Numbered from the stretch's first letter, positions 36,682 through 45,455 are shown. The stretch: 64,000 nt of DNA from Candidatus Accumulibacter similis (GCA_013347225.1 CP054595.1:2476415-2540414); one strand, 5' to 3'. Numbers and translations: made by a program. Notes: generated by a model from the sequence alone, not told the origin.

Positions 36682-37992
36682 ATGCTGCTGCCCGACCGTC
36701 CGCTGATGCTTGCCGCCGGCTGCTGGCTGTTGCTGGCGGTGGCCGCTGTCGTCGTGCCCGCGTGGCTGCTGCTGTGGCAGGTCGCCGGCGTCGCTCTGGC
36801 TGCGCTGGCGGCGGCCGATGCACTGGCTGCCCGCAGCAGGCGTGGCGATGTCAGCGTACGGCGGCAACTGGCACACGCGATGCCGGTGGGTACGTGGCAG
36901 ACCGTCGCGCTGCGTCTGCGCTGTGATGGCGGCGATGCCGACGGCTGGCTGAGTGACGGCCACCCGGCGGCGTTTGCCAGCGACGGCTTGCCCTTGCGTT
37001 TCGCGGTCGCGCGCGGACGCTGGCTGTCCCTGAGCTACCGCGTGGCGGTCAGCGAGCGCGGCCGACAGTGTTTCGACGGCATCACGCTGCGGCGCTCGTC
37101 GCCACTGCGCCTGTGGCAGCTGCAGGAGCGGCTGGCTGTTCGCGATGAGGTGCGGGTGTACCCGAATTTCGCGCGCATTGCCCACTACACACTGCTGGCA
37201 ACCGACAACCGGCTGTCGCAGATCGGCATCCTGCAGCGGCGGCGGCGCGGTCAGGGGCTGGAGTTCCAGCAGTTGCGCGACTACCGCCAGGACGATTCGC
37301 CGCGGCAGATCGACTGGAAGGCGAGTTCGCGCGTTGGCCGCCTGATCTCGCGTGAGTACGCCGACGAGCGTGACCAGCAGATCGTCTTCCTGCTCGACTG
37401 CAGCGGCCGCATGCGCGCCCGCGACGGCGATCTGTCGCACTTCGACCATACTCTCAACGCACTCCTTCTGCTCGCCTGGGTGGCTCTGCGCCAGGGGGAT
37501 GCAGTCGGCCTCTCCACGTTCGGTCATGCGCGGCCGCGCGTTCTGCTGCCGGGCAAGACGGTGGCGACGGTCAACACGCTGATGAACGCGGTGTACGATC
37601 TGGAACCGTCGCTGCAGGTACCGGACTATCTCGCTGCCAGCGAGACGCTGAGCCATCATCTGCGCAAGCGGGCGCTGGTGATTCTGGTCACCAACCTGCG
37701 CGACGAGGACGACGATACGCTGCTGCCGGCAGTACGGCAGTTGCGCCGCCGGCACGCGGTGAGCGTCGCCAGCCTGCGTGAACCGGTTCTCGACGAAGTC
37801 CTCGAGGCGCCGGTCGAGGACTTCGCCGCCGCGCTGATGCGTGCTGCCGGTCTCGAGTACCTGCAGGCACGCCAGCGGCAGCTGGCCCTGCTGCGTCACG
37901 GCGGCGTCGAGATCCTGGACGTGAGTGCCGGCGAGTTGCCGGTTGCCCTGATCAACCATTACCGGGCCAGAAAGCGCGCGGGCACGCTATAG
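36682..37992 (+). CDS. DUF58 (von Willebrand-like) protein, MoxR partner
   Basis: A 436-residue protein. Two adjoining membrane segments lie at residues about 8-45 (LMLAAGCWLLLAVAAVVVPAW and onwards). The DUF58 core QLRDYRQDDSPRQIDWKASSR is near residue 203, and a vWA-like domain follows (IVFLLDCSGRMRARDGDLSHFDH). The metal-site sequence reads DCSGR where DxSxS is typical, so the last Ser is missing. The ATG at 36682 has GGAG 11 bases upstream. It is expected to work with the MoxR ATPase encoded 1.5 kb upstream. BPSS1780-like and RDD genes follow. Confidence 0.87.
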   Translation: MLLPDRPLMLAAGCWLLLAVAAVVVPAWLLLWQVAGVALAALAAADALAARSRRGDVSVRRQLAHAMPVGTWQTVALRLRCDGGDADGWLSDGHPAAFASDGLPLRFAVARGRWLSLSYRVAVSERGRQCFDGITLRRSSPLRLWQLQERLAVRDEVRVYPNFARIAHYTLLATDNRLSQIGILQRRRRGQGLEFQQLRDYRQDDSPRQIDWKASSRVGRLISREYADERDQQIVFLLDCSGRMRARDGDLSHFDHTLNALLLLAWVALRQGDAVGLSTFGHARPRVLLPGKTVATVNTLMNAVYDLEPSLQVPDYLAASETLSHHLRKRALVILVTNLRDEDDDTLLPAVRQLRRRHAVSVASLREPVLDEVLEAPVEDFAAALMRAAGLEYLQARQRQLALLRHGGVEILDVSAGELPVALINHYRARKRAGTL

Positions 37993-38065
37993 TACGCGCC
38001 TGCGGGCGGCGGCGCGGCAGCGCCCCGGTGACGATGGTGACGATGGGGGCGGCGCGGGGGGCGCT

Positions 38066-38845
38066 ATGAGCATGCAGGACAATCCGTTTCAGGCGCCGGT
38101 GGCGCGGCTGCAGGACCATGGCGACCTGGCCGCCGACGACTTCCGGGCCGAGGGACGCCTGGTGCCGCTCAGCCACGGCTACCGTTGGCTGCAGCGCGGC
38201 TGGGCGATCTTTCGCACGGCCCCGGGCACCTGGATCGGCATCGCGCTCGCCTGCATGGCCGTGTTGCTCATCCTCGGCAGCATCCCGCTGCTGAACGTCG
38301 CCGTGAACCTGTTGGCACCGGTGTTCATCGGCGGGCTCAGCATCGGCTGCCGCGCCATCGAGGACGGCGACGGTATCCGCTTCTCGCACCTCTTTGCCGG
38401 CTTCTCGCGTCGTCCGGGCACGCTGCTGATGGTTGGCCTGCTCTATCTCCTCGGCCTGCTGGCCATGGCCATCATCATTGGCGTGTTCGCCGCCCTGACC
38501 GGTGCGGTGGCGCTGGGAACGGCGGCCGGTGCGGACGAGGAGGCGGCGGTGTGGACCTTCCTGCTTTCGGTCGGGGTGATGATCCTGGTGTTCACGCCAC
38601 TGGCGATGGCCGTCTGGCTGGCGCCGCCGCTCGTCATGCTGCACGATTTCTCGGCCAGCCAGGCGATCTGGACCAGTCTGCGTGTCGCCTTGCGCAACTT
38701 CCCGCCGTTCATGGTCTACGGCGTGCTCGTCCTGCTGCTGGCGGTATGCGCCAGCCTGCCGCTGTTGCTCGGCTGGCTGCTGCTGCTGCCGGTGCTGTAC
38801 GCTTCGTTGTACGCTGCCTATCGCGACATCTTCTTCGACGAATGA
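38066..38845 (+). CDS. BPSS1780-family membrane protein
   Basis: A 259-residue integral membrane protein. It starts MSMQDNPFQAPVARL, a short Pro-rich cytoplasmic head common in this family. About six hydrophobic segments follow (for example GIALACMAVLLILGSIPLL, LLMVGLLYLLGLLAMAIIIG, LLLGWLLLLPVLYASLYAAY), and it ends YRDIFFDE, the family's usual tail. No catalytic residues are seen and the function is unknown. Its stop overlaps the ATG of the RDD gene. Confidence 0.85.
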   Translation: MSMQDNPFQAPVARLQDHGDLAADDFRAEGRLVPLSHGYRWLQRGWAIFRTAPGTWIGIALACMAVLLILGSIPLLNVAVNLLAPVFIGGLSIGCRAIEDGDGIRFSHLFAGFSRRPGTLLMVGLLYLLGLLAMAIIIGVFAALTGAVALGTAAGADEEAAVWTFLLSVGVMILVFTPLAMAVWLAPPLVMLHDFSASQAIWTSLRVALRNFPPFMVYGVLVLLLAVCASLPLLLGWLLLLPVLYASLYAAYRDIFFDE

Positions 38846-39552
38846 CGGCGGCGGTGCGTCTGGATACCGTTCGCCGGTTGGCGACCCCCGAGGGTTGCGT
38901 CATCGACCTGCGGCTCGCCGGTCCGGTGGTGCGCGCGCGCGCCTGGCTGATCGATTTCCTCATCCGTTTCGCCGTCTGGTTGTTGCTCGTCATCCTCGCG
39001 GTGAGGCTCGGCGATTTCGGGGCCGGTCTGCTTCTGCTCGGAGCCTTCGTGCTCGAATGGTTCTATCCGGTCGTCTTCGAGGTCTGGTTCCGCGGGCAGA
39101 CACCGGGAAAGAGGGCGTGCGGGTTGGCGGTGGTGCACGACGACGGGCGGCCGGTCGGCAGCAACGCCGCGTTCATCCGCAACACACTGCGCGCCGTCGA
39201 CTTCCTGCCGCTGCTCTATGCCACGGGTTTCGTCTGCAGCCTCCTCAACGCCGACGGCAAACGGCTCGGCGATCTCGCCGCCGGGACGCTGGTGGTGTAC
39301 GTCGAGAGTGGCCGCCGGCCGGCGGTGGTCAGCAGCGTCGATGTAGGCAGCGAGCCGCCACTGTTCGCCCTCAGCCGCGAGGAGCAACTCGTGCTGATCG
39401 AGTTCAGCCAGCGGGCGCCCCTGCTGACGCCGGAGCGGGTAGTCGAACTGGCTGCCGCCGCCGGCCCGCTGCTCGGCGGCGTCGACGGCTCGGCGGCAGA
39501 GCTTCGACTGCGGCGCATCGGCAACTTCCTGCTCGGCAGACCGACGGCCTGA
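38842..39552 (+). CDS. RDD-family membrane protein
   Basis: A 236-residue protein. The RDD domain has the first Arg in VVRARAWLIDFLIRF and the Asp pair in RAVDFLPLLY and LGDLAAGTLVVY, with membrane segments at about residues 38-75. The cytoplasmic C-terminal 80 residues are helical (LSREEQLVLIEFSQRAPLL through LRRIGNFLLG). RDD proteins accompany SpoIIM/MoxR/DUF58 genes and some act in ion transport. The 3' end of this gene recurs in decayed form about 860 bases downstream. Confidence 0.88.
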   Translation: MTAAVRLDTVRRLATPEGCVIDLRLAGPVVRARAWLIDFLIRFAVWLLLVILAVRLGDFGAGLLLLGAFVLEWFYPVVFEVWFRGQTPGKRACGLAVVHDDGRPVGSNAAFIRNTLRAVDFLPLLYATGFVCSLLNADGKRLGDLAAGTLVVYVESGRRPAVVSSVDVGSEPPLFALSREEQLVLIEFSQRAPLLTPERVVELAAAAGPLLGGVDGSAAELRLRRIGNFLLGRPTA

Positions 39553-39553
39553 G

Positions 39554-39905
39554 TTTCCCTTCACTTTCACTGCCCAGGCCCACTGGCGCCGCGCCCGGAT
39601 CGGCCCCGAGTTCCGGGTCAATATCACCAGCGGCAACAATCAGACCGATGCGCGTTTCGCCGCGCTGTCCGATGGCAGCTTCGTCATCGTCTGGGCCGAC
39701 GATGGTGGCGCGGATGGCAGCGGCTGGGGCATCTACGCCCGGCGCTACAGCGCCAGCGGCGTCGCCCTCGGTGGCGAGTCGCGGATCAACACGGCCGTCT
39801 CCTCGACCCAGTACCAGCCGAGCGTGGCGACCTACAACGGTGGCTTCGTCGTGACCCGGGCTTCGTCCGGCAATGCCGGTGACTGGAGTTGGACCGGTAT
39901 CCGTT
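39554..39905 (+). pseudogene. Fragment of a repeat-rich secreted RTX/cadherin-like protein
   Basis: In the frame beginning at 39554 the sequence encodes a run typical of long repeat adhesins: GPEFRVNITSGNNQTDARF, then ALSDGSFVIVWADDGGADGSG, then GIYARRYSASGVALGGESRIN and a second partial repeat (YQPSVATYNGGFVVTRASS). There is no start codon with a ribosome site and the family character stops at about 39905. Full-length relatives are thousands of residues, so this is a gene scrap left by rearrangement. Confidence 0.7.
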
Positions 39906-39928
39906 TAGTGGACGCCAAAAGGCGAGGA

Positions 39929-39996
39929 GCGTTATCCACGGCCGGCCGGTTCGGTCGCTTGCGACGAACCGGAAACCGGCCGACGGTGGATAACGC
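39929..39996. repeat. Long imperfect hairpin with DnaA-box-like arm ends
   Basis: GCGTTATCCAC (39929-39939) is matched by its exact inverse GTGGATAACGC (39986-39996), and the interior also pairs in part (GGCCGG and TTCG/CGAA stretches). The arm ends contain TTATCCAC, the core of a DnaA box, in inverted orientation. A smaller CGCC-AAAA-GGCG hairpin lies just upstream at about 39913-39924. It sits exactly where the repeat-protein fragment ends, as an element terminus might. Confidence 0.55.
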
Positions 39997-40332
39997 GGTG
40001 CTGCTCACGGCAAGGGTCCTCTACCGGTGCTGGTCGGCGACGCGGCGCCATGCCAGCGCTGCTCGAATGCCGCCGGGCGGCGGGGCTCGCTGCAGCAGGT
40101 CAGGGCGGTCCTGGCGCCAGGACGGCTGCGCCGCCGCCTGCGCGCTTCCGGGCATCCGAAGCCCGCGGCTCGCGCGCACGATGGTCCATGACAAGCTGTT
40201 GCTTGCGATCCGGTTTCCCGAGCGGACGAACGCACTTTGTCCTCCATTGTCTTCGGTCTGCCCGGCAGTGGGTAGACGTCCGGCAGGCCGAGCCGGGGCG
40301 ACGCGCAGACCGCTGCTGGCGGGGAAGGCCTG

Positions 40333-40450
40333 CCGCTGCCGGTCCGCCGCTCGGTGGCGTCGACGGCGAGGCGGGAACGCTTCGCCCGCAGAGGCAGCTC
40401 CCCGCTCGGCAGGTTGGCGGGCTGAATTTCCCGGCCGTTTCGTTGTCTGT
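40333..40450 (+). repeat. Decayed copy of the RDD gene 3' end
   Basis: The stretch reading CTGCCGCTGCCGGTCCGCCG and then CTCGGTGGCGTCGACGGC, followed by a CTGCTCGGCAGG-like block and a TGA, parallels the RDD gene end at about 39448-39560. In translation AAAGPPLGGVDG mirrors AAAGPLLGGVDG of the RDD protein, but the frame is lost later. This implies a duplication of the RDD tail around the intervening debris, followed by decay. Confidence 0.6.
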
Positions 40451-40480
40451 GCGCACTCACTCCCTGCGCGGATCGCTGCC

Positions 40481-40876
40481 ATGAACGACTACCCCGGCCC
40501 AACCTTGGTGACCCTCGCCACCTCCTTTCTGCTCTTTGCCTGCGCCGCCTACGTCGGTCGCTGTCGCATCCGCTTCGGCATCAAGGCGCCGGCAACCAGC
40601 GGCCACCCGCAGTTCGAGATCGCCTACCGCATCCAGGCCAACACCGTCGAGAACAGCCTTGCCTTCCTGCCGGTGCTGTGGGTGTTTGCCAGCAGCGTCT
40701 CGAGTCCCTGGGCGACGGTGCTCGGCGGAGTCTGGCTGGCGGCGCGGGTCTGGTACGCGATCGCCTACGCGCGCCAGCCGACGACGCGCGGCGCTGGTTT
40801 CCTGGTCTCGATGCTCTGTTTCGGCGCCCTGGGCATCGGCGGTGCCTACGGCGTCCTGCGCGGAATGCTCGTCTGA
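40481..40876 (+). CDS. MAPEG-family membrane protein
   Basis: A 131-residue four-helix membrane protein of the MAPEG (eicosanoid and glutathione metabolism) family. The family signature is visible as EIAYRIQANTVENSLAFLPVLWVFA (split between residues about 45-70), followed by VWLAARVWYAIAY, another conserved segment. The open frame extends far upstream, but the ATG at 40481 begins the first helix (LVTLATSFLLFACAAYV). Bacterial members are often of unknown substrate; some have glutathione transferase activity. It precedes the ABC transporter gene on the same strand by 14 bases. Confidence 0.87.
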   Translation: MNDYPGPTLVTLATSFLLFACAAYVGRCRIRFGIKAPATSGHPQFEIAYRIQANTVENSLAFLPVLWVFASSVSSPWATVLGGVWLAARVWYAIAYARQPTTRGAGFLVSMLCFGALGIGGAYGVLRGMLV

Positions 40877-40890
40877 GCCGGGGCGCGGCG

Positions 40891-42690
40891 GTGCTTGCCG
40901 GTGAGGTCGGCGGGTCGCAGGCAGTGACCCGCCGCTTGCAGCCGCTGCGCGACCTGTTGCCCCATGTCGCCCGCTACCGCGGGCGGGTCGGGTTGGCCCT
41001 GTTGTTCCTGCTGCTGGCTGCCGGGGCGACGCTGGCGCTTCCTTACGCCGTCAAGCTGCTGGTCGACGGTGCCCTGGCGAGGCCGCCCGGGGGCGCGCCG
41101 GAGGAGCAACTGGCAACGATTCGCGAGCATTTTCTGCTCCTCTTCGCCGTCTCGCTGCTCCTCGGGCTGGCAACCGCTGCCCGCTATTACATGGTGAGCT
41201 GGATCGGCGAGCGCGTCACCACCGACCTGCGCCAGGCGGTCTATGCGCACGTGCTGCGACAGAGTCCGCAATTCTTCGAGACGCTGAAGACCGGCGAAGT
41301 CCTCTCGCGCCTGAGTGCGGATACGACGGTCATTCACCATGCGGTTGGCTCCAGCGTCAGCATGGGGCTGCGCAACCTCGTACTGCTGCTCGGCGGCCTG
41401 ACGATGCTGCTGACGACGACGCCGCGGCTGATGCTGTCGGTAGCCGGCATCATCGTCCTCGTCGTCTTGCCGGCGGTGCTGATCGCGCGGCGCGTGCGCA
41501 AGCTCTCGCGCGCCAGCCAGGATCGGCTGGCCGACACCGGCGGCATCGCCGGCGAGGTGCTGAACGCGGTCCCGGTTGTGCAGAGCTACGGTCGCGAGAC
41601 GGCCGAAGCCGAGCGCTTCGGCCGCGCCAACGAAGAGGCCTTTGTCGCGTCGATGCGGCGGACCGGCACGCGCTCGGCATTGACCGGATTTGTCATCATC
41701 GGCGTCTTCGCCTCGCTGCTCTACGGGATGTACGGTGGCGTCCGGGCGGTGCTGGCGGGCGAAATGAGTGCCGGCCAGTTGAGCCAGACGGCGCTCTACG
41801 TGATGGTCGTTGCCGGCAGCGTTGCCGTGCTGGCCGAGGTCTGGGGCGATCTGCTGCGCGCTGCCGGCGCCACCGAGCGCCTGATGGAACTGCTCGCCGC
41901 GCATTCCCCGATCGCCGAGCCGGCGCAGTCGGTCAGCCTGGCGGAGCCAGCCGGGGGCCTGCCGCTGCGCTTCAGCCAGGTGCAGTTCGCCTATCCGTCG
42001 CGGCCGACGGCACAGGTTCTGAACGGGCTCGAGCTCAGCATCCCGACCGGGCAGACGGTGGCGCTGGTCGGGCCGTCGGGAGCCGGCAAGACGACAATCT
42101 TGCAGCTCGTGCAGCGTTTCTACGACGTCGCTGGCGGCGCCATTCTGGTCGACGGCGTGGACCTGCGGCGACTGTCACTCGCCGAGCTTCGGCGGCGGAT
42201 CGCGGTCGTGCCGCAGGAGGCGGTGATCTTCTCCGGCAGCATTGCCGACAACATTGCCTATGGCAGAGCGGGCGCTGCGCCCGACGAGATCCGGGCGGCC
42301 GCCAGCGCCGCCTTCGTCGACGACTTCGTCCGGCGTCTGCCCGAGGGCTACGACACCGTCGTCGGTGAACGCGGCCTGCGCCTCTCGGGCGGGCAGCGGC
42401 AGCGCATCGCGATCGCGCGGGCGATGTTGAAGAACGCGCCGTTGCTGTTGCTCGACGAAGCGACCAGCAGCCTCGACGCGGAAAGCGAGCGCGCCGTGCA
42501 GGCGGCCCTCGAGGTCGCAATGGCCGGCCGCACGACGATCATCGTCGCCCACCGCCTGGCGACGGTGCAGCGCGCCGAGCGCATCATCGTTGTCGATCAT
42601 GGCCGGGTGGTCGAGGACGGAACGCACGCACTGCTGGTGGCGAGCGGTGGTCTGTACGCGAGGCTGGCGGCGCTGCAGTTTGCTGCCTGA
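40891..42690 (+). CDS. ABC transporter, fused permease/ATPase half-transporter (MsbA/multidrug exporter type)
   Basis: A 599-residue exporter subunit that would act as a dimer. The membrane domain (about residues 25-320) starts PHVARYRGRVGLALLFLLL and has six segments. The nucleotide-binding domain shows Walker A GPSGAGKTT (near residue 394), signature LSGGQRQRIAIARA, Walker B LLLLDEATSSLD and the switch His in VAHRLATV. The start is uncertain: GTG at 40891 has a GC-rich upstream without a clear site, and GTG at 40924 is an alternative giving 588 residues. The cargo cannot be told from sequence. It probably shares a transcript with the MAPEG gene. Confidence 0.92.
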   Translation: MLAGEVGGSQAVTRRLQPLRDLLPHVARYRGRVGLALLFLLLAAGATLALPYAVKLLVDGALARPPGGAPEEQLATIREHFLLLFAVSLLLGLATAARYYMVSWIGERVTTDLRQAVYAHVLRQSPQFFETLKTGEVLSRLSADTTVIHHAVGSSVSMGLRNLVLLLGGLTMLLTTTPRLMLSVAGIIVLVVLPAVLIARRVRKLSRASQDRLADTGGIAGEVLNAVPVVQSYGRETAEAERFGRANEEAFVASMRRTGTRSALTGFVIIGVFASLLYGMYGGVRAVLAGEMSAGQLSQTALYVMVVAGSVAVLAEVWGDLLRAAGATERLMELLAAHSPIAEPAQSVSLAEPAGGLPLRFSQVQFAYPSRPTAQVLNGLELSIPTGQTVALVGPSGAGKTTILQLVQRFYDVAGGAILVDGVDLRRLSLAELRRRIAVVPQEAVIFSGSIADNIAYGRAGAAPDEIRAAASAAFVDDFVRRLPEGYDTVVGERGLRLSGGQRQRIAIARAMLKNAPLLLLDEATSSLDAESERAVQAALEVAMAGRTTIIVAHRLATVQRAERIIVVDHGRVVEDGTHALLVASGGLYARLAALQFAA

Positions 42691-43020
42691 GCGGAGCTGC
42701 AGCAGTGTTTGCCGGCGGGCCGGGATGCAGGGTGGGCCGGAGTCCAGGATGCGGCCGCGGGCCGGTGAGCGGCGAGCACGGCTTCGGGCAGCAAGGCAGG
42801 GCAGCCATTCAGCCGCATGCTCCACCGCCACTGCGCCGGCAGGCTGCATCGCTGGCGTGTCGCCCGGGCCGCAGCCAAGGACTTGCAGGTGGAGCGATGG
42901 TGCCGGACGATCGTCGGCGCCATGGACACTTAAGCCCGCCTTCAGGAGTCGGGTTCAGGATGCGGCCGTCGCAGGCGGGAGAAGCTCGGCTTTCCCCGGG
43001 GTTCCTGCTTTTCGAGGAGA
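42691..43020. other. 330-base intergenic region, nothing recognised
   Basis: GC-rich sequence between the ABC exporter and the beta-propeller gene on the same strand. Open frames crossing it lack family features, and I see no convincing terminator or promoter. The only clear signal is the CGAGGAGA ribosome site at its end. Confidence 0.35.
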
Positions 43021-43926
43021 ATGTTCTTGACCGGCAACGGATTGCTGCCCGTATCGATGGCTGCCTGGCGACGCTTGCTGCTGGCAACCGGTGCCGCCGC
43101 GCTGGCGGGGGGACTGTCGTTCCTCGCCTGGCAACGTTTCCATCCGGTGATGGCGGCCGACGGCTGGGCGTATCGGGTCCACCTTGATGAACTGCCGCAG
43201 GTCAGTGCCCTGGCCATCGATCGCGATGGGTCGCTTTTGTGGACGAAGGAACTCGACAACGGCCGTGGGTCGCTGTTCCGGCGGAGCCCGGAGGGCAAAG
43301 TCGCAGAAGTGCGCGGGGGGCTCTCAAAACCCGATGGGTTGCTCTCGTTTCGCGGTGGCCTCGTGGTCAGCCAAGAGGGCGGCGACCTGCCGGTCATCTG
43401 GTTCCATGAGGGGCGGAGCACAGACCTGTTCGTCGGCCAGCGTGTTGAAGGGCTTGCGAGCGACGGCCAGGCCCTCTATGCCATCGAGGACCTGGCGGAG
43501 GATGGGCGACTGCTGCGCTTTGATCCGCTCAGCAAGCAGCTCAGCGTCATGCGCAGCGGTCTGGCCGAGGCCGAGGGGGTGGCGATCTGTGGCAATGGCG
43601 ACCTCTTCTATACGCTGAAGGGAAAGGGCAGGGGAGCCGGCAGCGTCCGGCGCTGGCTGGCTGACGGCAGCGATCCGGTACTGCTTGACGAGCTGAACGC
43701 GCCGGGCTTCCTGATGTGCGATGAAGAAGGGCTGTGGATCAGCGAGGACGCGACGCATCGGGCGCGCTTGTTGCTGCTCGACCGCTCCGGTCGGTTGCAC
43801 GTCATTCTGCGCGGTCTGCGCTCGGCACAGACCGTTCTGGCCTTGGCGCCGGGGCGTCTTCTGGTCGCCGAACAGGGCCGTGGGCGCGTGCTGCTCGTCG
43901 AACGTCGGGCGGCACAGGCGCACTGA
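43021..43926 (+). CDS. Membrane-anchored beta-propeller (NHL/SMP-30-like) protein
   Basis: A 301-residue protein. The N-terminal membrane anchor or signal (about residues 19-37, LLLATGAAALAGGLSFLAW) leads into repeated four-strand blades: QVSALAIDRDGSLLWTKEL, GLSKPDGLLSFRGGLVVSQ, VEGLASDGQALYAIEDLAEDGRL and so on, as in NHL or strictosidine-synthase-like propellers. No catalytic residues can be fixed. The ATG at 43021 has CGAGGAGA before it. It faces the convergent MocR gene, with only 16 bases between the stops. A periplasmic binding or lactonase-like role is possible but unproven. Confidence 0.7.
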   Translation: MFLTGNGLLPVSMAAWRRLLLATGAAALAGGLSFLAWQRFHPVMAADGWAYRVHLDELPQVSALAIDRDGSLLWTKELDNGRGSLFRRSPEGKVAEVRGGLSKPDGLLSFRGGLVVSQEGGDLPVIWFHEGRSTDLFVGQRVEGLASDGQALYAIEDLAEDGRLLRFDPLSKQLSVMRSGLAEAEGVAICGNGDLFYTLKGKGRGAGSVRRWLADGSDPVLLDELNAPGFLMCDEEGLWISEDATHRARLLLLDRSGRLHVILRGLRSAQTVLALAPGRLLVAEQGRGRVLLVERRAAQAH

Positions 43927-43942
43927 AGCCGGCGTGCCGTGG

Positions 43943-45361
43943 TCAGCGGCTCAGCAGTTCGCCGAGACGGCGGACGGCGTCGTCGATCTCCGCTGTGTGC
44001 GGGTTGCCGCAGTTCAGGCGCAGGCAGTTGCGGTACATGCCGCTGGCGGAAAAGAGTTCGCCCGGTACGTAGGCGACGCCGGCGGCGATCGCCCGCTCGA
44101 AGCGTGCACTGGCATCGATTTCCGCCGGCAGTTCGACCCACAGCACGAAGCCCCCTTGCGGCTCGGTGATCCGGGTCTCTGCCGGGAAATACTTGCCCAC
44201 TGCCGCGCGCATGGCATCGACCTGCCGCTGGTAGGCGCGCCGCAGGGTGCGCAGGTGACGCTCGCAGGCACCTGAAGCGAGATACTCGGCGAGCACCAGT
44301 TGCGTGACCGGATTCGTGGCGCCGCTGCCGATCGTCTTCTGCAGGGCGATCTGCGACCGGTAACGCCCGCCGGCGACGAAGCCGATCCGCAGCGCCGGCG
44401 AGAGACACTTCGAGAAGGACGAACAGAGCATCACCTGGCCGCTCTCGTCGAAGGCCTTGATCGGCCGCGGGCGTTCGTTGGCGAAATGGAGGTCGCCGTA
44501 GATGTCGTCCTCGATCACCGCGAGGCCGCGTTCTGCGGCCAGTCTGGCCAGCCGTCGCTTGTTCTCGTCGGGCATGATGCTGCCGAGTGGATTGCTGGCA
44601 TTTGGAACCAGCAGGCAGGCGGCGACCCGGCCATCGCGTGTCGCCAGCTCGAGGGCCTCGATCGACAGCCCGCGGCCGGGGTCGGTCGGTATCTCGAGCG
44701 CCTTGAGACCGAGCGTTTCGAGCAGCTGCAGCATCAGATAGTAGCCCGGCGATTCGACGGCCACCGTGTCACCGGGACGGGTCACCGCCCGCAGGCACAA
44801 CGCGAGCGCTTCGGTGCAGGAATTGGTGATGATGAACTCGCCGGCAGCCAGTGGGCCGGCCCAACTGACCGAGCGCAGCAGCAACTGGCGCACGAGAGCC
44901 GGTTCGTCCATGTTGATGTGGCTGCCGCCGGCGAGGAGACGTGGATGGCGCCGGACGACGCCGGCGTAGAGCCGCTGCAGCGAGGGCAGCGGCAGCAGGC
45001 CGGGAGCCGGCAGGGCCGCTGCCAACGGCGCCATGCCCGGCGCCACTCCGGCCTGCAGGACGCGCATCAGGCGCTGGCTGACATCGACCACCACCGGCGT
45101 CTCCGGCGTCGACCGGCTGTCGGGCTGCGCGCGCCGGACACCGGGATGGCGGACGAAGTAGCCCGACTGCGGCCGCGCCTCGACGAGTCCGCGATCCTCG
45201 AGCTGGTGCAACGCCTGCAGCACGGTCGATACCGACAGGCGGCGCTCGCGCGAAAGGCGTCGTACCGACGGCAGCCGCTCGCCGGGCTGCAGGTTGCCGG
45301 CGGCGATGATGCCGCGCAGATCCTCGGCCAGTCTCTCGTAGCGCAGCGGTTCGGTCTCCAT
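43943..45361 (-). CDS. MocR-type transcriptional regulator (GntR HTH + aminotransferase-like domain)
   Basis: A 472-residue PLP-binding regulator. The GntR winged helix covers residues about 5-72 (GERLPSVRRLSRERRLSVSTV through GYFVR). The class I aminotransferase fold then shows ITNSCTEALALCLRAV, VPNASNPLGSIMP, and the PLP lysine Lys318 in SSFSKCLSP. The ATG at 45359-45361 is preceded by GGAGAG. Such proteins typically control an adjacent divergent gene in response to an amino acid or vitamin B6 form; here the divergent gene encodes a DUF2917 protein and four matching half-sites lie between them. Confidence 0.93.
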   Translation of the reverse strand: METEPLRYERLAEDLRGIIAAGNLQPGERLPSVRRLSRERRLSVSTVLQALHQLEDRGLVEARPQSGYFVRHPGVRRAQPDSRSTPETPVVVDVSQRLMRVLQAGVAPGMAPLAAALPAPGLLPLPSLQRLYAGVVRRHPRLLAGGSHINMDEPALVRQLLLRSVSWAGPLAAGEFIITNSCTEALALCLRAVTRPGDTVAVESPGYYLMLQLLETLGLKALEIPTDPGRGLSIEALELATRDGRVAACLLVPNASNPLGSIMPDENKRRLARLAAERGLAVIEDDIYGDLHFANERPRPIKAFDESGQVMLCSSFSKCLSPALRIGFVAGGRYRSQIALQKTIGSGATNPVTQLVLAEYLASGACERHLRTLRRAYQRQVDAMRAAVGKYFPAETRITEPQGGFVLWVELPAEIDASARFERAIAAGVAYVPGELFSASGMYRNCLRLNCGNPHTAEIDDAVRRLGELLSR

Positions 45362-45373
45362 TCATCTCTCCAG

Positions 45374-45455
45374 TACAGTTGTCCGCGATGACGACAGGCA
45401 CAGTCAAAAAATAAGCCAACTGTGTTGCTAACAATTCATCCAGTTTGTGACTGTA
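45374..45455. promoter_or_regulatory. Candidate MocR operator: four half-sites in symmetric array
   Basis: Four copies of YACAGTYR occur in the divergent gap: TACAGTTG (45374-45381, +), CACAGTCA (45399-45406, +), CAACTGTG (45417-45424, the minus-strand CACAGTTG) and TGACTGTA (45448-45455, the minus-strand TACAGTCA). The outer pair and inner pair are nested inverted repeats around 45412-45415. This fits binding by a dimeric MocR protein, whose sites are often repeated half-sites. The local sequence is AT-richer than its surroundings. Confidence 0.6.

Noticed and set aside
39929..39996. DnaA-box-like arms considered as a replication origin
   Set aside because: Only two sites, GC-rich surroundings, no AT-rich unwinding region and no dnaA, dnaN or parAB genes nearby.
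40050..40484. 144-codon + strand frame upstream of the MAPEG gene
   Set aside because: It runs through the decayed RDD-tail copy and has no ribosome site; treated as debris rather than a gene.
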